Positions 1 through 7,323 of a stretch of 41,899 bases of DNA are shown here, piece after piece (positions within the stretch are counted from its first letter, which is position 1; each line of letters begins with the position of its first letter). Origin of the DNA: Christensenella sp. UBA2853 (lineage in GTDB: Bacteria > Bacillota > Clostridia > Christensenellales > Aristaeellaceae); NCBI GenBank assembly GCA_002350845.1, contig DEFL01000032.1:1-41899 (forward strand). Direction: 5' to 3'. The notes beneath the pieces were generated by a model that was not told the origin of the DNA, ran no database searches, and was given only the letters and a program-made list of their open reading frames with translations. Position numbers and translations under genes: made by a program.

Positions 1-188
1 TCCGCACCACTGACGTTACCGGTTCCATCAAGCTGCCGGAGGGCGTTGAAATGGTTATGCCGGGTGACAACATCGATATGGAAATCACCCTGATCACACC
101 TATCGCTATGGAACAGGGCCTGCGTTTCGCTATCCGTGAAGGCGGCCGTACTGTTGGTTCCGGCGTTGTTGCTCGCGTGATCGAGTAA
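1..188 (+). CDS. tuf: Elongation factor Tu, C-terminal end (partial)
   Basis: The reading frame begins at base 3 and runs 61 codons to a TAA at 186-188. The visible part is the last beta-barrel domain (domain III) of EF-Tu, with the typical stretch around VEMVMPGDN and the C-terminal GGRTVGSGVVARVIE. EF-Tu delivers aminoacyl-tRNA to the ribosome in a GTP-dependent way; the GTPase domain lies upstream of the window. Its position just before rpmG-secE-nusG is a common bacterial arrangement. Family identity is very secure; the start cannot be seen. Confidence 0.97.
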   Translation, partial: RTTDVTGSIKLPEGVEMVMPGDNIDMEITLITPIAMEQGLRFAIREGGRTVGSGVVARVIE

Positions 189-197
189 TGAAATATT

Positions 198-220
198 GCC
201 TGCCCGGTCTCCGGGCAGGC
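198..220 (+). other. Perfect GC-rich hairpin between tuf and rpmG
   Basis: Arms GCCTGCCCGG (198-207) and CCGGGCAGGC (211-220) pair perfectly around a 3-nt loop. No T-run follows (the next bases are TATCACCC), so it is not a canonical intrinsic terminator. It may be a leaky or Rho-assisted stop, or a processing or stability element that separates highly expressed tuf from the rpmG operon. The structure is seen directly; the role is inferred. Confidence 0.6.
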
Positions 221-249
221 TATCACCCTAATGGCAGGAGGTGTCGAGC

Positions 250-411
250 ATGGCAAATGCTGCACGCAATAAGGTCTGTCTTGCATGCACTGAGTGCAAG
301 CGCCGCAATTATAACAACATGAAAAACAAGAAGAATACTCCTGATCGTCTCGAGCTGAAGAAGTATTGCCCTTTCTGCAGAAAGCATACAGTTCATCGCG
401 AAACGAAGTAA
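250..411 (+). CDS. rpmG: 50S ribosomal protein L33 (bL33)
   Basis: A 53-residue basic protein of the large ribosomal subunit. It has the zinc-binding form: a first cysteine cluster CLACTEC near residues 10-16 and a second, CPFC, near residues 38-41, which together give the two knuckles of a zinc ribbon. Length matches the family. The ribosome binding site is GGAGG just upstream (around 237-241), with ATG at 250. It is followed by secE 30 nt downstream, the classic rpmG-secE-nusG order. The presence of all four Cys marks it as a C+ paralogue, a form often zinc-regulated when a C- copy exists elsewhere; no second copy is visible here. Confidence 0.96.
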   Translation: MANAARNKVCLACTECKRRNYNNMKNKKNTPDRLELKKYCPFCRKHTVHRETK

Positions 412-441
412 GGATATTCGCGCCGTGAGGATGTGAAAGAT

Positions 442-732
442 ATGGCAGAGGAGAAGAAGGTGCCCGCAGCCCCCAAAAAGGCAACTGCTAAGGCCAATCC
501 TTCAGGCTGGGAAAAATTTGTGAATGGTGTGAAGAAACTTCCTCAGACCATCGCAAAGCCCTTCAAGGATATGTACTATGAATTGAAGCGCGTTACCTGG
601 CCGACGAAGCGTAAGCTGATCGTCTACAGCGTCATCGTCCTGGTGTTCATGCTCCTTATGGGCATTGTGATCGGCCTGTTTGACCTTGGCGCATCCGCAC
701 TGGTCAGAGCCCTGGGTTCAGTGGCTTCCTGA
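442..732 (+). CDS. secE: Preprotein translocase subunit SecE
   Basis: Small (96-residue) membrane subunit of the SecYEG translocon. A basic, Ala/Lys-rich N-terminus is followed by the amphipathic SecE helix with the hallmark ELKRVTWPTK (around residues 50-59) and one C-terminal transmembrane segment (about 65-88, VYSVIVLVFMLLMGIVIG). A GTG nine bases upstream (433) is in frame, but GTGAGG at 425-430 is better spaced for the ATG at 442, so that start is preferred. It sits between rpmG and nusG as in most bacteria. Single-TM SecE is the normal Gram-positive form. Confidence 0.95.
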   Translation: MAEEKKVPAAPKKATAKANPSGWEKFVNGVKKLPQTIAKPFKDMYYELKRVTWPTKRKLIVYSVIVLVFMLLMGIVIGLFDLGASALVRALGSVAS

Positions 733-762
733 TCAGGTTCAGGACACTTCAAGGAGTAAAAC

Positions 763-1350
763 ATGAGCAATATTCCCGGCAATGATCAGGAACTGCGGGA
801 ACCGCGTAGCCGAGAGGAAGCGGAAGCTGATCCCCGGCTACACTGGTATGTTGCCCACACCTATTCCGGATATGAGAACAAGGTTCTCGATACCCTGAAG
901 AAGTCTGTGGAAAACTCGGAAAGAATGAAGAACCTCATTCTGGACATCCGCATTCCTGTGCAGGAAGTCGAAGAAATCCGCAAGGGTAAGCGTGTGAAGA
1001 CCAGCCGCAAGGTTTATCCCAGCTATGTCATGGTCCGCATGATCTGGACCACGGAGAGCTGGTATCTGGTTCGCAACACACGCGGTGTGACCGGCTTTGT
1101 CGGTCCTGAGAGCAAGCCTGTTCCGCTCTCGGATGAGGATGCTCAGCGTATGCTGAATCCGATTTCTGAGAACAAATCGGACATTGCAATCGGACAGGAA
1201 GTCGAAGTCATCAACGGAAACCTCGAAGGTATCAAAGTTACCGTGCAGGATATCGATCTTGCCCGCGGCAAGGTTACGGTTCTTGTTACGCTCCTTGGGC
1301 GTGAGACAACGGTTGAACTGGATATCGAAGATGTCCGCCCGGTGGAGTGA
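763..1350 (+). CDS. nusG: Transcription termination/antitermination protein NusG
   Basis: A 195-residue transcription elongation factor that binds RNA polymerase and couples it to Rho or the ribosome. The NGN domain starts at about residue 27 (WYVAHTYSGYENKV) and contains the typical VYPSYVMVRM strand. The C-terminal KOW domain begins near residue 145 (IGQEVEVINGNLEG) and ends ELDIEDVRPVE. The first 25 residues are an acidic, charged extension that is a little longer than in many homologues. AAGGAG lies before the ATG. It is in an operon with secE upstream (30-nt gap) and rplK downstream through a structured 145-nt leader. Confidence 0.97.
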   Translation: MSNIPGNDQELREPRSREEAEADPRLHWYVAHTYSGYENKVLDTLKKSVENSERMKNLILDIRIPVQEVEEIRKGKRVKTSRKVYPSYVMVRMIWTTESWYLVRNTRGVTGFVGPESKPVPLSDEDAQRMLNPISENKSDIAIGQEVEVINGNLEGIKVTVQDIDLARGKVTVLVTLLGRETTVELDIEDVRPVE

Positions 1351-1375
1351 CCGACATTCCAGATTCAGGCAATAC

Positions 1376-1462
1376 GCCGCTTTGCGGCTGAGCAGACAGG
1401 AAACTGTCTTTTTCCAATCATCTGTCTGCGGACAGATGGCGTGGGAGGAAGCGAGAGCTTCC
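1376..1462 (+). promoter_or_regulatory. Structured leader upstream of rplK with competing hairpins
   Basis: Four compact hairpins lie in the nusG-rplK gap. They are GCCGC/GCGGC (1376-1388), AGACAG-GAAA-CTGTCT followed by T's (1394-1413), ATCTGTC-TGCG-GACAGAT (1420-1437), and GGAAGC-GAGA-GCTTCC (1447-1462). In addition GCAGACAG at 1392-1399 is perfectly complementary to CTGTCTGC at 1422-1429, a pairing that would destroy both the second and third hairpins. This is the layout of an attenuator with mutually exclusive folds. The complementarity is seen directly; regulation of rplK-rplA by it is inferred. Confidence 0.6.
1394..1413 (+). terminator. Candidate attenuator hairpin before rplK
   Basis: Six-base-pair stem AGACAG/CTGTCT closed by a GAAA tetraloop and followed by a run of five T's (1409-1413). 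The stem is short and only half GC, so termination would be partial, consistent with an attenuator rather than a full stop between nusG and rplK. Confidence 0.4.
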
Positions 1463-1495
1463 GCGTAACCACTTTTTACAGGAGGTGCCATTACC

Positions 1496-1921
1496 ATGGC
1501 AAAGAAAGTTACCGCTTACATCAAGCTGCAGGTTCCTGCAGCAAAGGCAAACCCTGCTCCGCCTATCGGCCCCGCTCTGGGTCAGCATGGTGTGAACATT
1601 CCTGGATTCTGCAAGGAATTCAACGAGAGAACCAAGAATGAAGCAGGCATGATTATTCCTGTTGTCATCACTGTGTACTCTGACCGTTCCTTCACCTTCA
1701 TTACCAAGACCCCTCCGGTCCCGGTTCTGATCAAAAAGGAACTCAATCTCGAAACTGCTTCCGGCCGTCCTAACCGCGATAAGGTTGGCCAGCTGACCAA
1801 AGCACAGGTCGAGAAGATTGCCAAGATCAAGATGCCTGACCTGAATGCTGCCAGCCTTGAGGCTGCCATGAGCATGGTCGCCGGCACTGCCCGCAGCATG
1901 GGCATCACCGTTGAGGCCTAA
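1496..1921 (+). CDS. rplK: 50S ribosomal protein L11 (uL11)
   Basis: A 141-residue ribosomal protein at the GTPase-associated centre, where it binds 23S rRNA together with the L10/L12 stalk. The N-terminal domain has the signature KLQVPAAKANPAPPIGPALG (about residues 9-28). The C-terminal RNA-binding domain ends GTARSMGITVEA. Length is exactly typical. The ATG at 1496 has AGGAGG at 1480-1485. It is co-transcribed with rplA downstream and probably controlled by the leader hairpins upstream and by L1 protein (family knowledge). Confidence 0.97.
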   Translation: MAKKVTAYIKLQVPAAKANPAPPIGPALGQHGVNIPGFCKEFNERTKNEAGMIIPVVITVYSDRSFTFITKTPPVPVLIKKELNLETASGRPNRDKVGQLTKAQVEKIAKIKMPDLNAASLEAAMSMVAGTARSMGITVEA

Positions 1922-1948
1922 GCGAAAAGCATCGATCATTTACACAGT

Positions 1949-1961
1949 GGGGCTGAGCCCC
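1949..1961 (+). other. Small GC hairpin between rplK and rplA
   Basis: GGGGC (1949-1953) and GCCCC (1957-1961) pair around a 3-nt TGA loop. There is no T-run. It lies immediately 5' of the probable L1-binding element and may be part of the same structured leader. Function is inferred only from position. Confidence 0.4.
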
Positions 1962-1968
1962 TTGAAAA

Positions 1969-2001
1969 ATGTGGGAGGACGTTGTGCCGCTAATACCACA
2001 T
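1969..2001 (+). promoter_or_regulatory. Probable ribosomal protein L1 autoregulatory binding site
   Basis: The helix ATGTGG (1969-1974) / CCACAT (1996-2001) closes an asymmetric internal loop with GAGG on the left and TAATA on the right. This combination of GTGGGAGG and TAATACCAC resembles the 23S rRNA site bound by L1 and the L1 leader motif found before rplA in Bacillota. It ends 13 nt before the rplA ATG, right at the ribosome binding site, so L1 binding could block translation. Sequence features are direct; the identity of the ligand is inferred from family knowledge. Confidence 0.7.
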
Positions 2002-2014
2002 GGGAGGAATAATA

Positions 2015-2704
2015 ATGAAGCATGGTAAGAAATACCAGGACAGCGTAAAGCTGATTGACCATCTGAATCAGTATGATCCTGATCAGGCTTGTGATCTTGT
2101 TATTAAGACTGGCAAAGCCAAGTTCGATGAGACTGTTGAAATCTCCATCCGTCTTGGTGTTGACCCCCGTCATGCAGACCAGCAGGTCCGTGGCGCAGTT
2201 GTTCTGCCCCACGGAACTGGTAAGGTTGTCCGCGTTCTTGTGTTCGCCAAGGGCGACAAGGCCAAGGAAGCTCTGGCTGCCGGTGCTGACTATGTCGGCG
2301 CTGAAGATATGATCGCCAAGATCCAGCAGGAAAACTGGTTCGATTTCGACGTCTGCGTTGCGACCCCGGATATGATGGGTCTCGTCGGCCGTATCGGTCG
2401 TGTGCTCGGCCCGAAGGGTCTCATGCCGAACCCGAAGTCCGGCACGGTCACCATGGATGTTACCAAGGCTATCAACGATATCAAAGCTGGTAAAGTCGAG
2501 TATCGTCTGGATAAGACCGCTATCATCCACTGCCCCGTCGGCAAGGTTTCCTTTGGTCCTCAGAAGCTCCAGGAGAACCTCAATGCCCTGATGGAAGCCA
2601 TCATCAAGGCAAAGCCCAGCGCAGCGAAGGGCACCTATCTGAGAAGTGTTTATCTGAGCACAACGATGGGTCCGTCTGTTCGTCTCAATCCGCTGAAGTT
2701 CTGA
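2015..2704 (+). CDS. rplA: 50S ribosomal protein L1 (uL1)
   Basis: A 229-residue protein of the mobile L1 stalk that contacts E-site tRNA, and a known translational autorepressor. It begins MKHGKKYQDS and carries the family signatures IRLGVDPRHADQQVRGAVVLPHG split over residues 47-70, MGLVGRIGRVLGPKGLMPNP in the middle, and a C-terminal SSTMGP-like segment (STTMGPSVRLN). An in-frame ATG at 2000 overlaps the ribosome binding site GGGAGG (2002-2007) and is rejected; ATG 2015 gives proper spacing and the family's usual length. Unusually, it is followed at once by a strong terminator rather than by rplJ. Confidence 0.97.
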   Translation: MKHGKKYQDSVKLIDHLNQYDPDQACDLVIKTGKAKFDETVEISIRLGVDPRHADQQVRGAVVLPHGTGKVVRVLVFAKGDKAKEALAAGADYVGAEDMIAKIQQENWFDFDVCVATPDMMGLVGRIGRVLGPKGLMPNPKSGTVTMDVTKAINDIKAGKVEYRLDKTAIIHCPVGKVSFGPQKLQENLNALMEAIIKAKPSAAKGTYLRSVYLSTTMGPSVRLNPLKF

Positions 2705-2713
2705 TAGAACCTC

Positions 2714-2739
2714 AAAGCCCGCGAAAGCGGGCTTTTTTT
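2714..2739 (+). terminator. Intrinsic terminator after rplA
   Basis: AAAGCCCGC (2714-2722), GAAA tetraloop, GCGGGCTTT, then an unbroken T-run to 2739. This is a strong canonical terminator ten bases after the rplA stop, ending the secE-nusG-rplK-rplA unit. Confidence 0.93.
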
Positions 2740-2859
2740 ATGCCCTTTTCTCTTTTTCGGCAGGCACGCAGGGAAAGCACGGACACAGCGCACAATACCC
2801 ACTGAACAATTTATTCAAAAAAATATTCACTAAAAGAAGTTTATTTGTTCAATCGAATA

Positions 2860-2888
2860 TAGGCACGAGGCCAATAAAGTGCTATAAT
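2860..2888 (+). promoter_or_regulatory. Extended -10 promoter in the rplA-helicase gap
   Basis: A perfect TATAAT (2883-2888) is preceded by TGC (2880-2882), an extended -10. TAGGCA (2860-2865) lies 17 bp upstream and matches the -35 consensus at four of six positions. Transcription would start near 2895, about 435 nt before the next start codon, so it would make either a very long leader or a separate RNA. Confidence 0.6.
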
Positions 2889-2985
2889 TTTAGCAACCCG
2901 TCAGACAGATTCAGCTACTCAGTATCGACCGTCACCCGCAGTATCCCACTAAAGCTGTGCAGGACATTGAAATTCTGAGCATAAT

Positions 2986-3018
2986 CCCCGTAAAGAATGC
3001 ATCCATTCTTTCCCGGGG
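2986..3018 (+). other. Two-part stem-loop in the intergenic region
   Basis: CCCCG (2986-2990) pairs with CGGGG (3014-3018), and AAAGAATG (2992-2999) pairs with CATTCTTT (3004-3011) around a CATC loop. Only a T opposite CC interrupts the 13-bp stem. No T-run follows, so it is not an intrinsic terminator. It lies about 90-125 nt downstream of the predicted start of transcription. Confidence 0.55.
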
Positions 3019-3121
3019 AATTCTTGTGACATCTGAAATTCGGCACCATAGAATTGAACAGCATGCGATTCAAATGAACTGAATCCAAAACAGATTGAGT
3101 GCCGAGAGATGGGTGTTCATC

Positions 3122-3143
3122 TTTTCTTTATATATAAAGAAAA
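3122..3143. other. 22-bp perfect palindrome
   Basis: A fully symmetric AT-rich palindrome with no spacer, half-site TTTTCTTTATA, centred between 3132 and 3133. Perfect spacer-free palindromes of this size are typical of dimeric repressor operators or cruciform-prone sites. It lies about 190 bp upstream of the helicase start codon. The bound factor is unknown. Confidence 0.55.
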
Positions 3144-3331
3144 AAGTTATTTTATTGTCAATCTTGAAATCTTTCCCACGGTCCGATGCTGCAGCGTATC
3201 CCTCTCATAGACATTTCCATGTTCAATTTGCATTGAATAATGGAAAGAAATGGTACAAAGCAGCAGGATAAGCGAATGATTTGGAGAACAGATATGCTAT
3301 AGAGCCAATACTGCAGAAAGGAGAGAGCAGC

Positions 3332-6300
3332 ATGTTGCCGGATTTATCGACCGTCAAGAAGCAGGCTGGAGAAGCCATCTATCAGGCGGGCGAAACCCTG
3401 TTCGAACGCGGCGGCGTTCGGGAAGAAGCAATTGAACAGATGCAGCTGAAATATCTTGTGAACGATTCGCCGGCCAGGCATGTCACCCTGGATCCGACGG
3501 ATGAACCGTGCTGCACATGCGAAACCTATGTCACGCAGGGCATCTGCGCGCATACGGTCGCTGCTCTTCTGAAAGCCAGGTCATCCGGTGCACTCAATGA
3601 AATGGGGCACAGGATTGCCCTTCGCGCTGCTCCTAAACTGCTCTCCAGTATGACCAGCATCTTCCCGGAAAAAGGCGGAGTGCACCTCGCGCTCAACTTT
3701 TCCGTAGAACAGGACCATCCCCTGCATATTCCGAAGCTCCGAGTGGGTATCCGGATCGGGGATGAGCGCCTGTATGTGGTGCGCAGTATACCTGCTTTCC
3801 TGCGCGCGATGGATTCCCTTGAGCCCATTGAGTTTGGCAAGGGGTTTACCTACTATCCGGAATGGATGCATTTCGGCGAAAAAGAGATGCAGATCCTCAA
3901 GGTCTTCCGCGCACTGATTGCCGCGAATGCAGATGCGAATTTTGAATACAAAGGTTTGGACGCGAGGATGATTCCGCTTCAGGACTCCTACACGGATGCC
4001 CTGATGTTCAGACTGACACAGATGTCTTTTCTCCTTTCCACTTCCACCCAGACCTACTCGGTCCGTTCGGTGCGCCATGCGTCGATTCCGCTGTATTTCA
4101 GCGTGTCAGGCAGCCTGCGCGGACTGACCGTATACGGCACGTATCCCAATGGGCTTCTTCCTCTGACCAGTTCCTGCAGCTATGTCCTGGTGGGCGGCAA
4201 TGTCATTGAGACTGATCTCACCCAGCGGCAGATCATCCGTGCCATGTGGGAAGAGCAGATGAACGGCGGATCACGCTTTGAATTTCCGCCGAAGGATACG
4301 CCGACGGTTATCGATGAACTGATCCCGTTCCTGAAAACGGTGGGTATTGTTGAGCTCACAGAAGATTTGGAGCGCATGCTCGTCAGAACACCGCTGAAAG
4401 CCTATGTGTATATTGACCGCGTGGGCAAGGAGATCACCGCAAGGACGACCTTCCGCTATGGGAAGCGGGAGATTGATCCATTTGTTCCGCAGAAGGAACC
4501 GGTGACCATGCGCAGAGGGGAACTCCTTCTCCTCAGAGATGCAGAGGCCGAGAGAAAGGTGCTGGACTGCCTGGGCAACAGCGGGTTCTGCATGGAGCGC
4601 GGCGCTGTATCCCTTTCGGGAAGCCAGGCCATCTATCAGTTCATTACAGAAGGACTCAGCCAGCTGCAGAAGGTGGCGGAAGTGTACATGTCGCATGACT
4701 TCCGCAAGATGACACCCAGGCAGCTGAATCTCCGCGGGTCCATGACACTCCGCGGGCCGCATCTGGAACTGAATTTTACAGACGAGGATCTTCCGCTTGA
4801 GGAAGTTCTTCCCATCCTGGAAGCCATTGCCAGAAAGAAGCGCTATTTCCGCCTCAGAGACGGGAATTATCTGAATCTGGATCACCTCGAAAAGTGGGAA
4901 CAGTTTGCCAGGGGCATTGTTGACTCGGCGGCCCAGGACAAACAGGATACAGACCAGCTCTCTGACGGACAGATTGAACTGGAAGGGTATCGGTCCTTCT
5001 ACATGTCCTCGCTTCTGGAGGACACCGATCTTCCGTTTGAGCGGGATGAAAGCGTCAACCGTCTGCTTGAGGCTGTCAATCAGCCCGAGGAAGAAATCAT
5101 TCTTCCCAGCGAAATTCATCTTCGCGATTACCAGATGTTTGGTGTAAAATGGCTGAGGACACTCGACCGGCTGCATATGGGCGGCATTCTTGCCGACGAT
5201 ATGGGTCTTGGCAAGACGGTCCAGGCGATTGCCTGCATGCTCAGTTCTTATAAGCCGGGAGAGATCTCCCTTGTGGTTGCTCCGACCAGCCTGACCTATA
5301 ACTGGCAGAGTGAGCTCGCTGTGTTCGCGCCGTCCCTGCGCACGCAGGTGGTTTCAGGGTCGACCATGCAGCGCATGGAGCTCTTCCAGCAGATCCTTGA
5401 GAATAACCAGATCGATATCCTGATCACTTCCTATCCGCTCATCCGCAGGGACATTGAGCAGATGAAGGATATCCACTTCCATTACATCTTCCTGGACGAA
5501 GCACAGCAGATCAAAAATGCAGCCAGTACCGGCGCGATTGCGGTCAAGCAGCTGAAGTGTGAAACACGCTTTGCCCTGACGGGGACGCCCATGGAGAACC
5601 ATGCAGGGGAACTGTGGAGCATCTTTGATTTTGTTCTCCCGGGATATCTGGGCTCACGCACCAGTTTCCTCAAGCAGTATTCGGACGGGCAGAATGTGGA
5701 TGAACTGCGCCAGAAAATCCGGCCATTCCTGCTCAGACGACTGAAGCAGGACGTGCTCTCCGAACTGCCTGACAAGATGGAAAACATCATGACGGCGACC
5801 ATGACGCCCGAGCAGAGCAAGTTCTATCAGGCATCCATGATGCAGCTTCGCGGGCGTGTCAAGAAGACGCTGGAGGAAAAAGGCCTCGGGCGTGGACGCA
5901 TGGAAGTGCTTTCTGCGCTCACCGAGCTTCGCCAGATCTGCTGTCACCCGGCGCTGGTTGCGAACGAGTACTCTGGCTCCTCGGGAAAAATGGAGATGCT
6001 CATGGATATCCTGCCCGGCATTATTTCAGCCGGCCGGCGCGTCCTGATCTTCTCTCAGTTTACAACCATGCTGCAGATTATGGAAAAACAGCTGCAGCTC
6101 AGCGGATACAGAATCATGTATCTCGATGGTCATGTGCCGGCCGATGAGCGGCTGGACATGGCGGAACGCTTCAATGCTGGCGAGGGAGAGGTTTTCCTCA
6201 TCTCCCTGAAAGCCGGTGGAACCGGTCTGAATCTGACCGGCGCCGATGTGGTCATCCATTATGACCCGTGGTGGAATCCTGCTGCTGAAGAGCAGGCGAC

Positions 6301-6490
6301 GGACCGTGTATACCGGATCGGACAAACCAAGAAGGTGGATGTGATCCGGCTGGTCACGCATGCGACGATCGAAGAGCAGGTGATCGAACTGTGCAAGAAA
6401 AAGAAGGAACTGTTCGATCAGCTCATCACACCGGGTGAAGACCTGGTGACGGCACTGACGGAAGAGGAAATCCGGGGACTGTTTGACTGA
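3332..6490 (+). CDS. SWIM zinc-finger SNF2-family DNA helicase/translocase
   Basis: A 1052-residue Swi2/Snf2 ATPase of the bacterial RapA/HepA-like group. A SWIM zinc finger (CxC...CxH, as CTC and CAH) is at about residues 60-73. A long family-specific middle domain follows. The SNF2 ATPase core starts near 600, with Walker A DDMGLGKT (about 620-630), DEAQ box (about 722) and motif III ALTGTPMEN. The C-terminal helicase domain (about 900-1030) has LIFSQF, AGGTGLNL and DRVYRIGQ. These proteins translocate on double-stranded DNA and remodel DNA-bound proteins. An in-frame TTG at 3281 exists, but ATG 3332 has AAAGGAGAG at the right distance. It is preceded by the long non-coding gap and followed 20 nt later by the exporter gene. 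Confidence 0.93.
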   Translation: MLPDLSTVKKQAGEAIYQAGETLFERGGVREEAIEQMQLKYLVNDSPARHVTLDPTDEPCCTCETYVTQGICAHTVAALLKARSSGALNEMGHRIALRAAPKLLSSMTSIFPEKGGVHLALNFSVEQDHPLHIPKLRVGIRIGDERLYVVRSIPAFLRAMDSLEPIEFGKGFTYYPEWMHFGEKEMQILKVFRALIAANADANFEYKGLDARMIPLQDSYTDALMFRLTQMSFLLSTSTQTYSVRSVRHASIPLYFSVSGSLRGLTVYGTYPNGLLPLTSSCSYVLVGGNVIETDLTQRQIIRAMWEEQMNGGSRFEFPPKDTPTVIDELIPFLKTVGIVELTEDLERMLVRTPLKAYVYIDRVGKEITARTTFRYGKREIDPFVPQKEPVTMRRGELLLLRDAEAERKVLDCLGNSGFCMERGAVSLSGSQAIYQFITEGLSQLQKVAEVYMSHDFRKMTPRQLNLRGSMTLRGPHLELNFTDEDLPLEEVLPILEAIARKKRYFRLRDGNYLNLDHLEKWEQFARGIVDSAAQDKQDTDQLSDGQIELEGYRSFYMSSLLEDTDLPFERDESVNRLLEAVNQPEEEIILPSEIHLRDYQMFGVKWLRTLDRLHMGGILADDMGLGKTVQAIACMLSSYKPGEISLVVAPTSLTYNWQSELAVFAPSLRTQVVSGSTMQRMELFQQILENNQIDILITSYPLIRRDIEQMKDIHFHYIFLDEAQQIKNAASTGAIAVKQLKCETRFALTGTPMENHAGELWSIFDFVLPGYLGSRTSFLKQYSDGQNVDELRQKIRPFLLRRLKQDVLSELPDKMENIMTATMTPEQSKFYQASMMQLRGRVKKTLEEKGLGRGRMEVLSALTELRQICCHPALVANEYSGSSGKMEMLMDILPGIISAGRRVLIFSQFTTMLQIMEKQLQLSGYRIMYLDGHVPADERLDMAERFNAGEGEVFLISLKAGGTGLNLTGADVVIHYDPWWNPAAEEQATDRVYRIGQTKKVDVIRLVTHATIEEQVIELCKKKKELFDQLITPGEDLVTALTEEEIRGLFD

Positions 6491-6510
6491 CAATGAAAGG
6501 CTGACGCTTT

Positions 6511-7323
6511 GTGAAAATGACCCTCGCAGGGAACGCTCCGGAAGGAAGAGACCGTCTGGTGATGCATGCCGCCATGGAGGCCGGGCATATTCTTCTTGAA
6601 AACGGCGCAGAGATTGACCGCGTTGAGGAAACCATGGACAGAATATGCCGGCATTTCGGCGTGAACAACGCATCCTTCTTTGTGCTTTCCAATGGCATGT
6701 TTGCGACCGATGAAAGTCAATATGAGTATGGCGGACAGTTTGCAGATGTCCGCCATATTCCTGTACACGGCGCACGCCTCGACAAGGTCGCCGGCGTGAA
6801 CCAGCTCTCGCGGGAAATGGAGAAGGGACGCTATACGCCCGAAGAGCTGCTGGAAGAACTGAAAAAAGTACGGACGCTCCCGGAGAAGCCCAGATGGCTT
6901 CAGGTGCTTGCGTCCGGCATTGGCAGCGGATGTTTCTGCTACCTGTTTGGAGGCGGGTATTCAGACTGTATCGGCAGTCTTATTGCTGGCCTCTTTCTTT
7001 ATCTGTTTTTCCTGTTTGTGGAAAAGGGAAAACTGAAAAAGCTGATGCACGCGATTGTCGGCGGCGCCCTGGTGACATGTGTATGCTATGCGTGTTATTA
7101 TGCAGGCATCGGGGACAGCCTCAATCACATGATTGTGGGCGCCGTGATCCCGCTGGTTCCCGGGGTGGCGTTTACCAACGGCATCCGGGACATCGGGAAC
7201 GAAGACTATATCGCAGGGACAGTGCGGCTTCTCGATGCCATGCTGGTGTTCTTCGGGATTGCAGCGGGTGTGGGCGGCATGATGATGATCCTTCGCGGAT
7301 TGTTTGGAGGTGGCATGCTGTGA
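6511..7323 (+). CDS. Threonine/serine exporter, ThrE N-terminal-type subunit (DUF1212)
   Basis: A 270-residue protein. The cytoplasmic N-terminal half (about 1-125) has the ThrE_N pattern AGHILLENGAEIDRVEETMDRI and the HFGVNNASFFVLSNGMF strand. Five or so hydrophobic segments follow from about residue 130, including GAVIPLVPGVAFTNGIRDI, the conserved pore-region motif. In Corynebacterium ThrE both halves are one protein that exports threonine and serine; here the second half is encoded by the next gene, which overlaps it by 4 nt. The start is GTG 6511 with AAAGG ten bases before; ATG 6517 is the alternative. Substrate is inferred from the family. Confidence 0.87.
   Translation: MKMTLAGNAPEGRDRLVMHAAMEAGHILLENGAEIDRVEETMDRICRHFGVNNASFFVLSNGMFATDESQYEYGGQFADVRHIPVHGARLDKVAGVNQLSREMEKGRYTPEELLEELKKVRTLPEKPRWLQVLASGIGSGCFCYLFGGGYSDCIGSLIAGLFLYLFFLFVEKGKLKKLMHAIVGGALVTCVCYACYYAGIGDSLNHMIVGAVIPLVPGVAFTNGIRDIGNEDYIAGTVRLLDAMLVFFGIAAGVGGMMMILRGLFGGGML

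Larger units (their letters stand above)
2740..3331 (+). other. Long AT-rich intergenic region with several structural elements
   Basis: About 590 nt with no convincing coding frame on either strand. It is clearly more AT-rich than its surroundings. It holds an extended -10 promoter near 2883, a 33-nt stem-loop at 2986-3018 and a 22-bp perfect palindrome at 3122-3143. A smaller inverted repeat, GATTCA/TGAATC, lies near 3070-3090. The region could be a long leader for the downstream helicase gene, a small RNA locus, or decayed DNA left where rplJL-rpoBC synteny was broken. None of these can be decided from sequence alone. Confidence 0.6.

Noticed and set aside
2000..2014. Upstream ATG start for rplA
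   Set aside because: This ATG is part of the L1-site helix and the ribosome binding site. Starting at 2015 gives the usual L1 length and N-terminus.
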